NCBI GenBank assembly: GCA_963675925.2 | Contig: CAXXIB010000006.1 | Span: forward strand, 1 to 64,000 | Source of the DNA: CAXXOK01 sp963675925 | GTDB lineage: Bacteria; Bacillota; Clostridia; Christensenellales; Aristaeellaceae | Length of the DNA stretch: 64,000 bases | Reading direction: 5' to 3' | In this document: piece after piece, positions 27,170 to 36,585 of the stretch | Layout of the letters: every line of letters begins with the position of its first letter | How positions within the stretch are numbered: position 1 is the stretch's first letter | Notes under the pieces: generated by a model | The model's database searches: none | Told to the model about the DNA's origin: nothing | What the model saw: the letters and a program-made list of their open reading frames with translations, nothing else | Program-made: the position numbers and the translations under genes

Positions 27170-28233
27170 GCGCCTGCCTCCTCAAGTAGTTCTTTGGTTT
27201 TATCCAGCAGCGTTTGCATCTGTGCAGCGCTGCCGATGGTAATGCGTACAAACGGTTTAAGCTTGGTATCACCGAAATACCGCACCAGTACACCCTTTTG
27301 TTTCAGTCCCCGGTAATACACTTCGCCGGTCATGGTGGGCGGTGCCGCAAATAGGAAGTTGGACGCACTGTCCAGCACCGTAAAGCCCAGGGCGCGTAAG
27401 TCGGTTTTGGTCTTCTCCCGCTGCTGCACGGTGGCGGCAATGCACTGCGTAAAGTATGCCGCGTCGCGCATGGCTTCAATGCCGGCGAGCATGGTTAAGC
27501 TGTTGATGGAATAGGGGTTGAAGGAGTGCTTGATACGGTTTAGGTCATCGACAATCTCCTTGGATGCCAGCGCGTAGCCCAGCCGCCCGCCGGCCAGTGA
27601 CCGGGACTTGGAATAGGTACGCACGATCAGCAAGTTGGGATACGCCTTGAGTAGTGGCAGACAGGAATATCCGCCGTAGTCAATGTAGGCCTCGTCAATC
27701 AGCACGACCGAATCGGGATTGGATTGCAAAATGCGCTCGATGTCAGCAAGCGTCATCGCAAGTGAGGTTGGTGCGTTGGGATTGGCAATCGCAATCGGCA
27801 TGCCAAGGCTAACAAACTTCTCCGCAGGAACGCTGAAGTCCTCGTTCAGCGGCACTTTGTGGGCGCGTAAGCCGAACAAGCTTGCATATACCGGGTAAAA
27901 GCCGTAGCTGATCTCCGGGAAGGCAAACCCACGATCATCCCCGTAGGCCATAAAGGCAAAGGCCAGCACTTCGTCCGATCCGTTTCCCACGAACACATTG
28001 CCCGCCTGCACATCGTACTCCGCTGCGATGGTTTCACACAGGGTTTTACAAAGCGGGTCAGGGTAGAGGTTCAAGCGGGAAATGATGGCGCGGCTTAGCG
28101 CATCCACCACGCGCGGGGATGGCGGAAAGGGGCTTTCGTTGGTATTGAGCTTCACGTACTGCATATCCTGCGGCTGTTCGCCGGGCACATAAGGTGCCAG
28201 GGATTGCAGTTTGTTGATTAGAAAACGGCTCAT
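27166..28233 (-). CDS. hisC: Histidinol-phosphate aminotransferase
   Basis: A PLP enzyme that converts imidazole acetol phosphate to histidinol phosphate. YVKLNTNESPFPPSP is the substrate-binding start, VLIDEAYIDYGG holds the PLP-contacting Asp and Tyr, and RTYSKSRSLAGGRLGYA holds the PLP lysine. It is 355 residues. Its start overlaps the hisD stop. Confidence 0.96.
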   Translation of the reverse strand: MSRFLINKLQSLAPYVPGEQPQDMQYVKLNTNESPFPPSPRVVDALSRAIISRLNLYPDPLCKTLCETIAAEYDVQAGNVFVGNGSDEVLAFAFMAYGDDRGFAFPEISYGFYPVYASLFGLRAHKVPLNEDFSVPAEKFVSLGMPIAIANPNAPTSLAMTLADIERILQSNPDSVVLIDEAYIDYGGYSCLPLLKAYPNLLIVRTYSKSRSLAGGRLGYALASKEIVDDLNRIKHSFNPYSINSLTMLAGIEAMRDAAYFTQCIAATVQQREKTKTDLRALGFTVLDSASNFLFAAPPTMTGEVYYRGLKQKGVLVRYFGDTKLKPFVRITIGSAAQMQTLLDKTKELLEEAGA

Positions 28234-29519
28234 TTCGTCTCCTCTGTGCGGATGCCCACAGCGCGGGCGTGTGCGGTCAGACCTTCGCTCTGGGCAAAGC
28301 GCTGTGCGTCGGTACTTACGTCCATCAGTGCTTCGCGCGTGTAATACAGGTAGCTGGAGCGCTTGCAGAAGTCATCCACACCCAGTGGGGAAGCAAAGCG
28401 CGCCGCGCCGGAGGTTGGCAGGGTATGATTGGGGCCTGCCAGATAATCACCCAGGGTTTCCGGGCACCAGCGACCCATGAACACGCTGCCCGCGTTTTTA
28501 ATCAGGGGCAGCATGGCAAATGGATCATCCACGCACAGTTCCAGGTGTTCGGGTGCGATCTGGTTGGCGATCTCACAACCGATTTGCAAGTCTTTGACAA
28601 CAATGATGCGCCCGTTGTTATCAATCGATGTCCGGGCGATATCCTTGCGGGACAGCTTTGGCAGCTGGGTTTCCAGCTCCGCCTGCACAGCCTGTGCCAG
28701 GTCCATGGAATCGGTCACCAGCCAGGAGGCGGCTAGCACATCGTGCTCGGCCTGACCCAGAAGATCGGCGGCGATATAGGATGCGGGGGTATCCGCGCCG
28801 GAGATAACCAGAATTTCGCTGGGACCGGCGATGGTATCAATCGCCACTGCGCCCTGCGCCGCGCACAGCTGCTTGGCAGTCGTCACATAGATGTTGCCGG
28901 GGCCGACGATTTTGTCCACCTTGGGTACGCTTTGCGTGCCGTAGGCCAGTGCGGCCACGGCCTGTGCGCCGCCGAGCTTGACAATATCGGTAATCCCGGC
29001 GATTTTCGCGGCGGCGAGAATGACATCGGGTACACTGCCGTTTTCCTCCGGCGGTGTCGCCATCACGATGCGCTCCACGCCTGCGATTTTGGCAGGGATT
29101 GCCGCCATCAGCGCGGTACTGGGGTAGCGGGCCGTGCCGCCGGGAATGTACAGCCCGGCACAAGCCAGCGGCAGAATGCGTTGGCCGAGAACCACACCGT
29201 TGTCCCGCGTGTCGCGAAAGCCCTCGCGCTTTTGCAGTGTGTGGTAGCGTGTGATATTTTCGGCAGCACGCCGCATGGTTGCAATCAATGCGGAATCCAC
29301 GCGCTGATAGGCGGCGGTAATTTCTTCTGCGGTCACGGTTAAGGACTCTAGCTTAGCACCGTCAAAGGTTTCGGTGTACCGCAGTGCGGCCTCGTCGCCG
29401 TTTTGCTTTACATCATCGAGTATCGCCTGCACAGCATCGCTTACGTTGCGGGTGGGTTCGGACGCGCGGTTAAACAGGGTTGATACCGGCTGACCGGTAT
29501 AGGCTACGATCTGGATCAT
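28230..29519 (-). CDS. hisD: Histidinol dehydrogenase
   Basis: A zinc enzyme that oxidises histidinol twice to histidine with NAD. GPSEILVISG, LLGQAEHDVLAASWLVT and IAPEHLELCVDDPF (with the catalytic Glu-His pair) are diagnostic. It is 429 residues. Its ATG overlaps the hisG stop as ATGA. Confidence 0.97.
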   Translation of the reverse strand: MIQIVAYTGQPVSTLFNRASEPTRNVSDAVQAILDDVKQNGDEAALRYTETFDGAKLESLTVTAEEITAAYQRVDSALIATMRRAAENITRYHTLQKREGFRDTRDNGVVLGQRILPLACAGLYIPGGTARYPSTALMAAIPAKIAGVERIVMATPPEENGSVPDVILAAAKIAGITDIVKLGGAQAVAALAYGTQSVPKVDKIVGPGNIYVTTAKQLCAAQGAVAIDTIAGPSEILVISGADTPASYIAADLLGQAEHDVLAASWLVTDSMDLAQAVQAELETQLPKLSRKDIARTSIDNNGRIIVVKDLQIGCEIANQIAPEHLELCVDDPFAMLPLIKNAGSVFMGRWCPETLGDYLAGPNHTLPTSGAARFASPLGVDDFCKRSSYLYYTREALMDVSTDAQRFAQSEGLTAHARAVGIRTEETK

Positions 29520-30142
29520 GCGGTTTCACCCTCCTTGCGCAGTGCGTCGACCAGGCGTTCAATCTCGGCGGTCTTAAACTTCATGGACGCTTTATTGGCA
29601 ATCAGCCGCGCGCTGATCGTAAGAACCGTTTCCGTAACTTCCAAGTTATTTTGTTTGAGCGTTGTGCCGGTTTCCACCAGATCGACAATCACATCGGACA
29701 GGCCGAGGATGGGAGCAAGCTCGATGGAGCCGTTGAGCTTGATGATGTCGATTTCACGGCTTTTCCCGGCGTAGAAAGCCTTTGCGATGTTTGGATACTT
29801 GGTGGCGACACGCAGGGGAGATGTTAGATCTTCCCGAAAACCCACGGGCGCGGCCACGCACATACGGCATTTGCCAAAGCCCAAATCCAGCAGCTCGTAC
29901 ACATCGTTTTCACCCTCCAGCAGGGTATCCTTTCCGCAGATGCCAACATCCGCCGCGCCGCGCTCGACATAGATGGCGACATCGCTTGGTTTAACCTGTA
30001 AAAAGCGAATGGATTCATCCGTATTGTAGGCAACCAGACGGCGGTCATCGGCCTGCACGCCGCCGCAGTCCAGCCCGCAGACGGTAAATAACTTGCAGAC
30101 CTTATTCACTAGCCGCCCCTTGGGCAGTGCAACGGTAAACAT
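29516..30142 (-). CDS. hisG: ATP phosphoribosyltransferase, short form catalytic subunit
   Basis: It performs the first committed step, joining ATP and PRPP. At 208 residues it lacks the C-terminal regulatory domain of long HisG, so it needs HisZ for activity and histidine feedback. VALPKGRLVNKV is the start, and DVIVDLVETGTTLKQNNL carries the PRPP-binding loop. Its ATG shares a base with the hisZ stop, which suits equal production of both subunits. Confidence 0.96.
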   Translation of the reverse strand: MFTVALPKGRLVNKVCKLFTVCGLDCGGVQADDRRLVAYNTDESIRFLQVKPSDVAIYVERGAADVGICGKDTLLEGENDVYELLDLGFGKCRMCVAAPVGFREDLTSPLRVATKYPNIAKAFYAGKSREIDIIKLNGSIELAPILGLSDVIVDLVETGTTLKQNNLEVTETVLTISARLIANKASMKFKTAEIERLVDALRKEGETA

Positions 30143-31254
30143 CAGCAGTCCTCCTTGAGTACGCCGCCATCAAAACGCAGCGTTTGTCCAACTTTGAGCT
30201 CCGGTGCGGCTTCGCCCTTGCGGGTGATGACGCGCAGGTCCTTTGCCGCCAGGGCAAATACCGCTTGGTGCAGCTGCGGTAGACTATCGCCATCCCGGTA
30301 GAGAACCAGTACATCGGCATCCAGCGCTTGCCGGTCGGACAGGCAGCGGGTCAACTCGTCCAAATACAGGGCAAAGCCGATACCGTCGGCTTCCTTGCCA
30401 AAACGCCGCATGAGCAGATCATACCGGCCGCCGGAGAGCACCGCCCGTGGCGCACCCTCCACATAGCCCTGGAAAACGATGCCGTTGTAGTAGTCCAGCT
30501 CGTTGAGCATGGAAAAGTCCAGCCGCAGCGCGTCGGCCGCGCCATCCGCCGCCAGCGTGTCATGCAGCGCTTGCAGCTCGGTCAGCGCTTCGTCGGTCTG
30601 CGTGCCCGATGACAAAGCCTGCGCCTTGGGAAAGACGGTTTCAAATGGGCCGGCAAGCTGCGTCAGCTGTATAATGCGATCTGTCATCTGCGGGTCAATC
30701 TGCTGGCTTTGCAGGTAAGCTTCCAGCTCGTGTGCGCTTTTACGGCGGATCAGCGAGAGCGTCTCTGCCTGCTGCTCGGGTGAAAGCCCGGCGCTATCCA
30801 GCAATCCGGCGGTGAAGCCCATGTGGCTGATATCCAGCACATAGGGGAGACCGATGATCGACAGACTTTCCACAGCCAGCCGGACGGTTTCGGAGACCAC
30901 GTACCCATCGACATCGCCCATGGCTTCAATGCCCATTTGTTCGATTTCGGTGACTTCACGGCTCAAAGCGGAGTAACTGTAGACACTTTCCTGATAATAT
31001 ACGCGCTCCAGCCCCTGCCGCTTTTTGCGGGCATGCTTGACAATGGACAGCGTCACATCCGGCTTTAAGGCCATCAGCTTACCATCCGGATTGGTGAAGG
31101 TGAGCACGTTTTCGCTCTTTAAGAATGATTTGTTTTCCAAATACAAGCCGTATTCTTCAAACCGCCGCATGGAAAAGCGCGTATAGCCAAGGCTTTCGTA
31201 CAAGGTCCGAAGCCTGTCCAGTAGTTGATTTCGTTTGCTTTCAGTGGGAGCCAT
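30142..31254 (-). CDS. hisZ: ATP phosphoribosyltransferase regulatory subunit
   Basis: A HisRS-like protein without tRNA-charging ability that binds short HisG and carries histidine feedback. The HisRS-like core is visible (LMALKPDVTLSIVKHA, VYYQESVYSY), and 370 residues is normal. ATG 31254 follows TTTGGAGGATCAAG. It is the first gene of the ten-gene his operon. Confidence 0.95.
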   Translation of the reverse strand: MAPTESKRNQLLDRLRTLYESLGYTRFSMRRFEEYGLYLENKSFLKSENVLTFTNPDGKLMALKPDVTLSIVKHARKKRQGLERVYYQESVYSYSALSREVTEIEQMGIEAMGDVDGYVVSETVRLAVESLSIIGLPYVLDISHMGFTAGLLDSAGLSPEQQAETLSLIRRKSAHELEAYLQSQQIDPQMTDRIIQLTQLAGPFETVFPKAQALSSGTQTDEALTELQALHDTLAADGAADALRLDFSMLNELDYYNGIVFQGYVEGAPRAVLSGGRYDLLMRRFGKEADGIGFALYLDELTRCLSDRQALDADVLVLYRDGDSLPQLHQAVFALAAKDLRVITRKGEAAPELKVGQTLRFDGGVLKEDC

Positions 31255-31274
31255 CTTGATCCTCCAAACATCCT

Positions 31275-31295
31275 ATACGCTTTGGTTTTGCGTAT
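31275..31295. promoter_or_regulatory. Inverted repeat in the his operon leader
   Basis: ATACGC (31275-31280) and GCGTAT (31290-31295) flank 9 nt. It sits between the promoter and hisZ. It may be an operator or a small RNA hairpin. No His T-box and no run of histidine codons is present in this short leader. Confidence 0.4.
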
Positions 31296-31305
31296 CGACT
31301 GTGCC

Positions 31306-31335
31306 ATCATAGCACAAATTATATACTTTAGTCAA
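31306..31335 (-). promoter_or_regulatory. Promoter of the histidine operon
   Basis: On the minus strand TTGACT (plus 31330-31335) and TATGAT (plus 31306-31311) are 18 nt apart, giving a leader of about 45 nt before hisZ. Confidence 0.7.
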
Positions 31336-31451
31336 CTAACGCGGTGAAGTAATATAATAAAAATTAAGCTTTGCAGTTCTATCATATAGGAAAGCAGGCC
31401 GTTTGTTTCGTTTTCTTTCTGTATTCCGGTGAAGTATTCCCGCTCGTCTGT

Positions 31452-31457
31452 TATAAT
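31452..31457 (+). promoter_or_regulatory. -10 element upstream of metY
   Basis: A perfect TATAAT lies 38 nt before the metY ATG. The -35 partner is weak (GTGAAG at the expected spacing). No SAM riboswitch core is visible in the 240-nt gap between hisZ and metY. Confidence 0.45.
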
Positions 31458-31495
31458 ACAGCGTGACAATGATTGTTCAAGAGGAGGATACTACA

Positions 31496-32758
31496 ATGCG
31501 CGATGAGACCAAATGCCTGCACAGTGGATATACACCCAAAAACACGGAACCGCGTGTGATGCCGATCGTGCAAAGCACAACCTATGTGTATGATTCCACC
31601 GATGCCATCGGCGCGGTGTTTGATGAGCCCACAAAAGGCTTGATTTATTCAAGGTTTGCCAACCCTACGGTGATGGCGGTGGAACAGAAGATTGCCGAAC
31701 TGGAGGGCGGCGTTGGCGCGATGTGTACCTCATCGGGGCAGGCGGCGAATCTTCTGGCGATATTGAATCTCTGCGCTGCCGGGGATAGCTTTATCTCCAC
31801 CACGCAGATTTACGGCGGCACGGTGAACCTGTTTTCCTTTACGCTCAAGCGGCTTGGCATTGAGTGCATTTCCGTGCCGGGCAATGCGAGCGAGGAGGAG
31901 CTCAATGCTGCCTTCAAGCCCAACACCAAGCTGGTCTTTGGCGAAACACTGGCCAATCCGGCGCTGACGGTGATGGATATCGAACTGTTTGCCAAAGTGG
32001 CACACGCGCATCATGTGCCGTTGATTATCGACAACACGTTTTCCACGCCTGTTTTGTGTAAGCCGATTGCCTTTGGCGCGGATATCGTAACCCATTCCAC
32101 CACCAAATATATGGATGGACATGCTGTGCAGGGCGGCGGCGTGATCGTAGACAGCGGCAACTTTGACTGGCGAAGCGGAAACTTTCCGGAGTTGACCGAT
32201 CCGGACGAATCCTACCACGGCATTGTATATGTTGATACATACGGTAAAGCCGCTTACATTATCAAGGCGCGTATGCAGTTGATGCGCGATTTCGGTGCGT
32301 ATCCAGCGGCGCACTCCGCGTTTTTGCTGAACTTAGGGCTGGAAACACTGGCCATTCGTATGGAACGCTACTGTGAAAACGGCATGAAGGTGGCCAAGCA
32401 TTTGCAGGCAAGCGATAAAATTGAATCCATTAGCTATCCTGGCCTGGAAAGCGATCCGTACTATGCGCTGGCCCAGAAGTACCTCAAGGGGCCCAGCGGC
32501 GTAATATCCCTGGTGATGAAGGGCGGCAAGCAGGGCGCTGTGCGCTTTATGGACTCGCTCAAAATGGCATCCAACGAGGTTCACGTATGCGATATTCGCA
32601 CCTGTGTGCTGCACCCCGCAAGCGAAACCCATCGGCAGCTTAGCGATGAACAGCTGGTAGCCTGCGGCATCAACCCCGGCATGGTGCGCCTGTCCGTCGG
32701 GCTTGAAAACATCGACGATATTTTGGAAGATCTGGAGCAAGCGCTCGAAAACGTATAA
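31496..32758 (+). CDS. metY: O-acetylhomoserine sulfhydrylase family PLP enzyme
   Basis: A Cys/Met-metabolism PLP enzyme that probably makes homocysteine from O-acetylhomoserine and sulfide. ATG 31496 (MRDETKCLHSGY) is used, with GAGGA upstream. PLP lysine lies in VTHSTTKYMDGHA, the GTVNLF segment and LIIDNTFSTP are typical, and the long insertion around FPELTDPDESYHG is characteristic of the MetY group. It has 420 residues. Methionine gamma-lyase is a less likely alternative. Confidence 0.88.
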   Translation: MRDETKCLHSGYTPKNTEPRVMPIVQSTTYVYDSTDAIGAVFDEPTKGLIYSRFANPTVMAVEQKIAELEGGVGAMCTSSGQAANLLAILNLCAAGDSFISTTQIYGGTVNLFSFTLKRLGIECISVPGNASEEELNAAFKPNTKLVFGETLANPALTVMDIELFAKVAHAHHVPLIIDNTFSTPVLCKPIAFGADIVTHSTTKYMDGHAVQGGGVIVDSGNFDWRSGNFPELTDPDESYHGIVYVDTYGKAAYIIKARMQLMRDFGAYPAAHSAFLLNLGLETLAIRMERYCENGMKVAKHLQASDKIESISYPGLESDPYYALAQKYLKGPSGVISLVMKGGKQGAVRFMDSLKMASNEVHVCDIRTCVLHPASETHRQLSDEQLVACGINPGMVRLSVGLENIDDILEDLEQALENV

Positions 32759-32782
32759 GACGTAAGTTTTAAGATCCAATAG

Positions 32783-32886
32783 CACCCAAGCATACAAAAT
32801 CGGGTGTAGTAGCTTCGCTTGCCGATGCGGCTTTCATTTTCACCGGTGAATGCGCGTGGAAATGCCTGACCGGCGGCAAGCGAAAC
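32783..32886. repeat. Nested inverted repeats between metY and the L7Ae-like gene
   Basis: The 315-nt gap holds CACCC/GGGTG (32783-32787, 32802-32806), then an exact 11-bp pair TTCGCTTGCCG/CGGCAAGCGAA (32814-32824, 32874-32884) enclosing 49 nt with a central palindrome CACCGGTG. It lies after metY and before the next promoter. It could be the metY terminator region or a small structured RNA. No T-run typical of a terminator follows. Confidence 0.4.
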
Positions 32887-32935
32887 TATTTTACGGGAAT
32901 CTTACACATTCCTACAATGCTTTAACCAAAAGCGT

Positions 32936-32964
32936 TTGACAATCTATAATTCCAGTGATAATAT
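32936..32964 (+). promoter_or_regulatory. Promoter of the L7Ae-like/rpsL operon
   Basis: A perfect TTGACA (32936-32941) and TAATAT (32959-32964) are 17 nt apart. The leader of about 100 nt contains a GCCG-GAAA-CGGC tetraloop hairpin at 33017-33028. Confidence 0.65.
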
Positions 32965-33073
32965 GTTACAGTTGCCCTTTGTGTGCAAATGCATGTAAGC
33001 GGCACGGCGGAAAACAGCCGGAAACGGCAGCTATCAGGCCATTTTGACCATCCTAATGAGGAGTGAACCCGGC

Positions 33074-33319
33074 ATGGACGATGCACTTCGCAACCCGGCC
33101 AAACGTGTAGTCGGCTTAAAGCAGGTCCTGCGCGCCGTAAAGTCCGGGCAGGCGTCAAAGGTTTTCCTTTGTACCGATGCCGACGAGTTCATCTATCGCC
33201 AGGTCGAATCCGCCTGTGAGGAGCACAACGTGCCCATCACCCAGGTCGATAGCATGGAAGCACTCGGCAAGGCCTGCCTGATCGCTGTGAAAACCGCCAC
33301 TGCGGCCATCCTGAAATAG
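33074..33319 (+). CDS. L7Ae/L30e-family K-turn-binding ribosomal protein (YbxF-like)
   Basis: A small RNA-binding protein of the L7Ae fold. In Firmicutes this paralogue is normally found between rpoC and rpsL. ATG 33074 follows GAGGAGTGAACCCGGC and gives 81 residues. The core VVGLKQVLRAVKSGQASKVFLC and VDSMEALGKACLIAVKTA fits the family. Here it heads the operon without rpoC upstream. It may bind a kink-turn, possibly in its own leader, but that is not shown. Confidence 0.88.
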   Translation: MDDALRNPAKRVVGLKQVLRAVKSGQASKVFLCTDADEFIYRQVESACEEHNVPITQVDSMEALGKACLIAVKTATAAILK

Positions 33320-33391
33320 CCGCAACAATCACGGTCATATCGCTCCCGGGGTTGAGGAGCTTTATGGATAAATAACTCGGAGGTGTTCTAT

Positions 33392-33760
33392 TTGCCCACG
33401 ATCAATCAGTTGGTTCGCAAAGGGCGCAAGAAAATGGTGGAGAAATCCATGTCTCCCATTCTGCAGAGCTGCCCGCAGAAACGCGGCGTATGCCTCAGCG
33501 TGAAGACACGGACGCCTAAAAAGCCGAATTCTGCCCTGCGCAAAATTGCACGTATCCGTCTGACAAATCAGATCGAAGGTACGTGTTATATTCCCGGCAT
33601 CGGCCATAATCTGCAGGAGCACAGCGTGGTGCTGATCCGCGGCGGTCGCGTGCGCGATCTTCCCGGTGTCCGCTATCACATCGTTCGCGGCGCACTGGAT
33701 ACCGCTGGCGTAACCGGTCGCAAACAAGCTCGTTCCAAGTACGGCGCCAAGAGGAAATAA
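33392..33760 (+). CDS. rpsL: 30S ribosomal protein S12
   Basis: A decoding-centre protein of the small subunit. The start is TTG 33392 (reading MPTINQLVRKGR), 7 nt after GGAGGT at 33379-33384; the nearby GTG at 33383 lies inside that site and is rejected. It has 122 residues. TPKKPNSALRK carries the lysine at the usual streptomycin position, which suggests a sensitive allele. It is followed by an unusually long 203-nt spacer before rpsG. Confidence 0.97.
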   Translation: MPTINQLVRKGRKKMVEKSMSPILQSCPQKRGVCLSVKTRTPKKPNSALRKIARIRLTNQIEGTCYIPGIGHNLQEHSVVLIRGGRVRDLPGVRYHIVRGALDTAGVTGRKQARSKYGAKRK

Positions 33761-33963
33761 TCGTAGTTTCTTCAGTCTCTTTGCGTTTCTCATGCAGGAG
33801 CAATTTCTGAGCGGGCGCAGGCGATTGTCTATTGCTAAAGTAGCCAATCTCACCGCGTGGCTTTCCGGCCTGCCGGAGCGGTTGATGCTGACAGCCGTAT
33901 GGAATCCCGTGTTAAGCGCACATGCCAATGGAACAAGTCTACAATCATTTAGGAGGTAGAATT
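33761..33963 (+). promoter_or_regulatory. Long rpsL-rpsG intercistronic region with hairpin
   Basis: 203 nt without a gene in an operon whose other gaps are short. TCCGGC (33864-33869) pairs with GCCGGA (33872-33877). In E. coli the S12-S7 spacer is the S7 autoregulatory site, so a similar role is possible but is not shown by sequence identity. Confidence 0.35.
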
Positions 33964-34434
33964 ATGCCCCGTCGCGGTTTTATACCCAAGCGCGAGGTGC
34001 TTCCCGATCCCGTATACGGGACCACGGTTGTCACCAAACTGATTAACCAGATTATGCTGGATGGCAAGCGCGGCACTGCGCAGCGTATTTGCTACACAGC
34101 GTTCGAAGCCATCGCCGAAAAAACCGGCAAGGATGCAAACGATGTGTTCGCTGCTGCGTTAGCCAATGTATCCCCGCAGCTGGAAGTTAAGGCCCGCCGT
34201 GTTGGTGGTGCCACCTACCAGGTGCCTATCGAAATCCGTACCGAACGCCGTCAGACCCTGGGTCTTCGCTGGCTGATCGATTTCAGCCGTAAACGCGGTG
34301 AGAAGACCATGGCCGACCGCCTCGCAGGCGAATTGCTCGACGCCGCCAACAACACCGGCAGCGCAGTGAAACGCAAAGAGGAAATGCACCGTATGGCCGA
34401 AGCCAACAAGGCGTTCGCACACTACCGCTGGTAA
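33964..34434 (+). CDS. rpsG: 30S ribosomal protein S7
   Basis: It nucleates assembly of the 16S 3' head domain. ATG 33964 (MPRRGFIPKREVLPDP) follows TTAGGAGGTAGAATT and gives 156 residues, normal for S7. GGATYQVPIEIRTERR and FAHYRW end are typical. fusA follows 45 nt later. Confidence 0.97.
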   Translation: MPRRGFIPKREVLPDPVYGTTVVTKLINQIMLDGKRGTAQRICYTAFEAIAEKTGKDANDVFAAALANVSPQLEVKARRVGGATYQVPIEIRTERRQTLGLRWLIDFSRKRGEKTMADRLAGELLDAANNTGSAVKRKEEMHRMAEANKAFAHYRW

Positions 34435-34479
34435 TTTAGACCCGCTTTTTACGCGCAAACGAAAGGAGACCCACACTCT

Positions 34480-36558
34480 ATGCACAGAAGCCACACGCTC
34501 GACATGGTCCGCAATATCGGCATCATGGCACATATCGATGCTGGCAAGACCACTACCACCGAGCGCATACTCTTCTATACCGGTCGTACGCACCGGTTGG
34601 GTGAAGTGCATGAAGGTGCCGCCACCATGGACTGGATGCAGCAGGAACAGGAACGCGGTATCACCATCACTTCCGCTGCTACCACCTGTCAATGGAAGGG
34701 CCATCGCATTAATATCATCGACACACCCGGTCACGTGGACTTCACCGTTGAGGTGGAGCGTAGTTTGCGTGTACTCGACGGTTCTGTAGCCGTGTTCTGC
34801 GCCAAAGGCGGCGTGGAACCCCAAAGCGAAACCGTATGGAGACAGGCAAACCGTTATCATGTACCCCGCATTGCCTACATCAATAAGATGGACATCATGG
34901 GCGCGGACTTCTTCCGTGTCGTTAAAATGATGAAAGAACGCCTGGGCGCTAACGTCGTGCCCATTCAGCTTCCCATCGGAAAAGAAGCGGACTTCAAAGG
35001 CATCATCGACCTTGTGGCGATGAAAGCTGAAGTGTACTATGATGACGAAGGGAAAGACGTACGCGTAGAGGAGATCCCCGAAGCGCTGAAAGCACAGGCC
35101 GAGGAATATCGGCAAATACTGATCGAAGCCGTTGCCGAGCAGGACGAAACGCTGCTGGAGAAATTTTTCGAGGGCGAAGAGCTTTCCACCGAGGAAATTA
35201 AAAACGCCATCCGGAAATCGACCATTGCATGTGAGATGACCCCTGTTCTGTGCGGTACATCGTACCGGAATAAAGGTGTGCAGCCCATGCTGGACGCGGT
35301 GATCGACTATATGCCCTCCCCGCTGGATGTTCCGGCCATCAAAGGCATGAAGCCCGATCATCCCGAAGTAGAGCTGACGCGCAAGGCCTCCGATGAGGAA
35401 CCCTTCGCAGCGCTCGCCTTCAAAATCATGACTGACCCGTTCGTGGGCAAACTCGCGTTTGTTCGCGTGTACTCGGGTAAGATTGATGCCGGCAGCTACA
35501 CCTATAATTCCACAAAACAAAAGCGTGAGCGCATCGGCCGTTTGCTGATGATGCACGCCAATCGCCGCGAAGAAGTGGAAACTGTATTCGCCGGTGAGAT
35601 TTGCGGTATTGTAGGCCTGAAGGATACCACCACGGCCGACACGCTGTGTGATCAGAAAAACCCGATCATCCTTGAATCGATGGAGTTCCCGGACCCCGTA
35701 ATCCAGGTCGCCATCGAGCCGAAAACCAAAGCCGGTCAGGAAAAAATGACCATGGCGCTGGTTAAGCTGGCCGAGGAAGATCCGACGTTTAAAACCTACA
35801 CCGATCCCCAAACCGGGCAAACCATTATTGCCGGTATGGGTGAATTGCACCTGGAAATCATCGTGGACAGGCTCTTGCGTGAGTTCAAGGTAGAAGCGAC
35901 TGTGGGTAAACCGCAGGTGGCTTACCGTGAAACCATCCGCAGGACTGCCGAAGGTGACGGCCGCTATGTACGCCAGACCGGTGGACATGGTCAGTTCGGT
36001 CATTGTAAAATCCGCATCGAACCGACAGAGCCCGGCTCGGGATATTCTTTCGAGTCCAAAATCGTCGGCGGCGTGATTCCCAAGGAGTTCATTGCTCCCA
36101 TCGACGCAGGTATCAAGGAAGCCGCACAGTCCGGCCTTGTTGGCGGATTTGAAGTGGTTGACTTTAAAGCCACAGTGTTCGACGGTAGCTACCACGAGGT
36201 CGATTCCTCGGAAATCGCCTTCAAAATCGCCGGTTCCATGGCATTCAAAGAAGCCCTCAAGCATGCTGACAGCTGCCTGATGGAGCCTTCAATGAAAGTG
36301 GAAGTCATTATTCCCGAACAGTACATGGGCGATGTGATCGGCGACATCACCAGCCGCAGAGGCCGTATCGAAGGCATGGAAGCCCGCATGGGCGAGCAAA
36401 GCGTGCACGCGTTTGTACCGCTGAGCGAAATGTTTGGTTACGCGACGGACCTTCGCAGCCGTACGCAGGGCCGCGGCATGTTCACGATGCAGTTTGATCA
36501 CTATGAACAGGTGCCCAAGAGCATCGCAGAAAAACTCACCGGACGCAAAGAGAATTAA
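34480..36558 (+). CDS. fusA: Elongation factor G
   Basis: The GTPase that drives translocation. G motifs AHIDAGKTTTTER (P-loop), DTPGHVDF and NKMD are present, with domains II-V following, and the length is 692 residues. ATG 34480 has GAAAGGAGAC upstream. It is followed directly by rpmG; tuf, which usually follows fusA, is missing here. Confidence 0.98.
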   Translation: MHRSHTLDMVRNIGIMAHIDAGKTTTTERILFYTGRTHRLGEVHEGAATMDWMQQEQERGITITSAATTCQWKGHRINIIDTPGHVDFTVEVERSLRVLDGSVAVFCAKGGVEPQSETVWRQANRYHVPRIAYINKMDIMGADFFRVVKMMKERLGANVVPIQLPIGKEADFKGIIDLVAMKAEVYYDDEGKDVRVEEIPEALKAQAEEYRQILIEAVAEQDETLLEKFFEGEELSTEEIKNAIRKSTIACEMTPVLCGTSYRNKGVQPMLDAVIDYMPSPLDVPAIKGMKPDHPEVELTRKASDEEPFAALAFKIMTDPFVGKLAFVRVYSGKIDAGSYTYNSTKQKRERIGRLLMMHANRREEVETVFAGEICGIVGLKDTTTADTLCDQKNPIILESMEFPDPVIQVAIEPKTKAGQEKMTMALVKLAEEDPTFKTYTDPQTGQTIIAGMGELHLEIIVDRLLREFKVEATVGKPQVAYRETIRRTAEGDGRYVRQTGGHGQFGHCKIRIEPTEPGSGYSFESKIVGGVIPKEFIAPIDAGIKEAAQSGLVGGFEVVDFKATVFDGSYHEVDSSEIAFKIAGSMAFKEALKHADSCLMEPSMKVEVIIPEQYMGDVIGDITSRRGRIEGMEARMGEQSVHAFVPLSEMFGYATDLRSRTQGRGMFTMQFDHYEQVPKSIAEKLTGRKEN

Positions 36559-36585
36559 CGAAATCAGATATTGGAGGTGCCGGCA

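Noticed and set aside
34159..36264. 701-codon open frame antisense to fusA
   Set aside because: A mirror of the strongly biased fusA codons; no start signal or recognisable protein.
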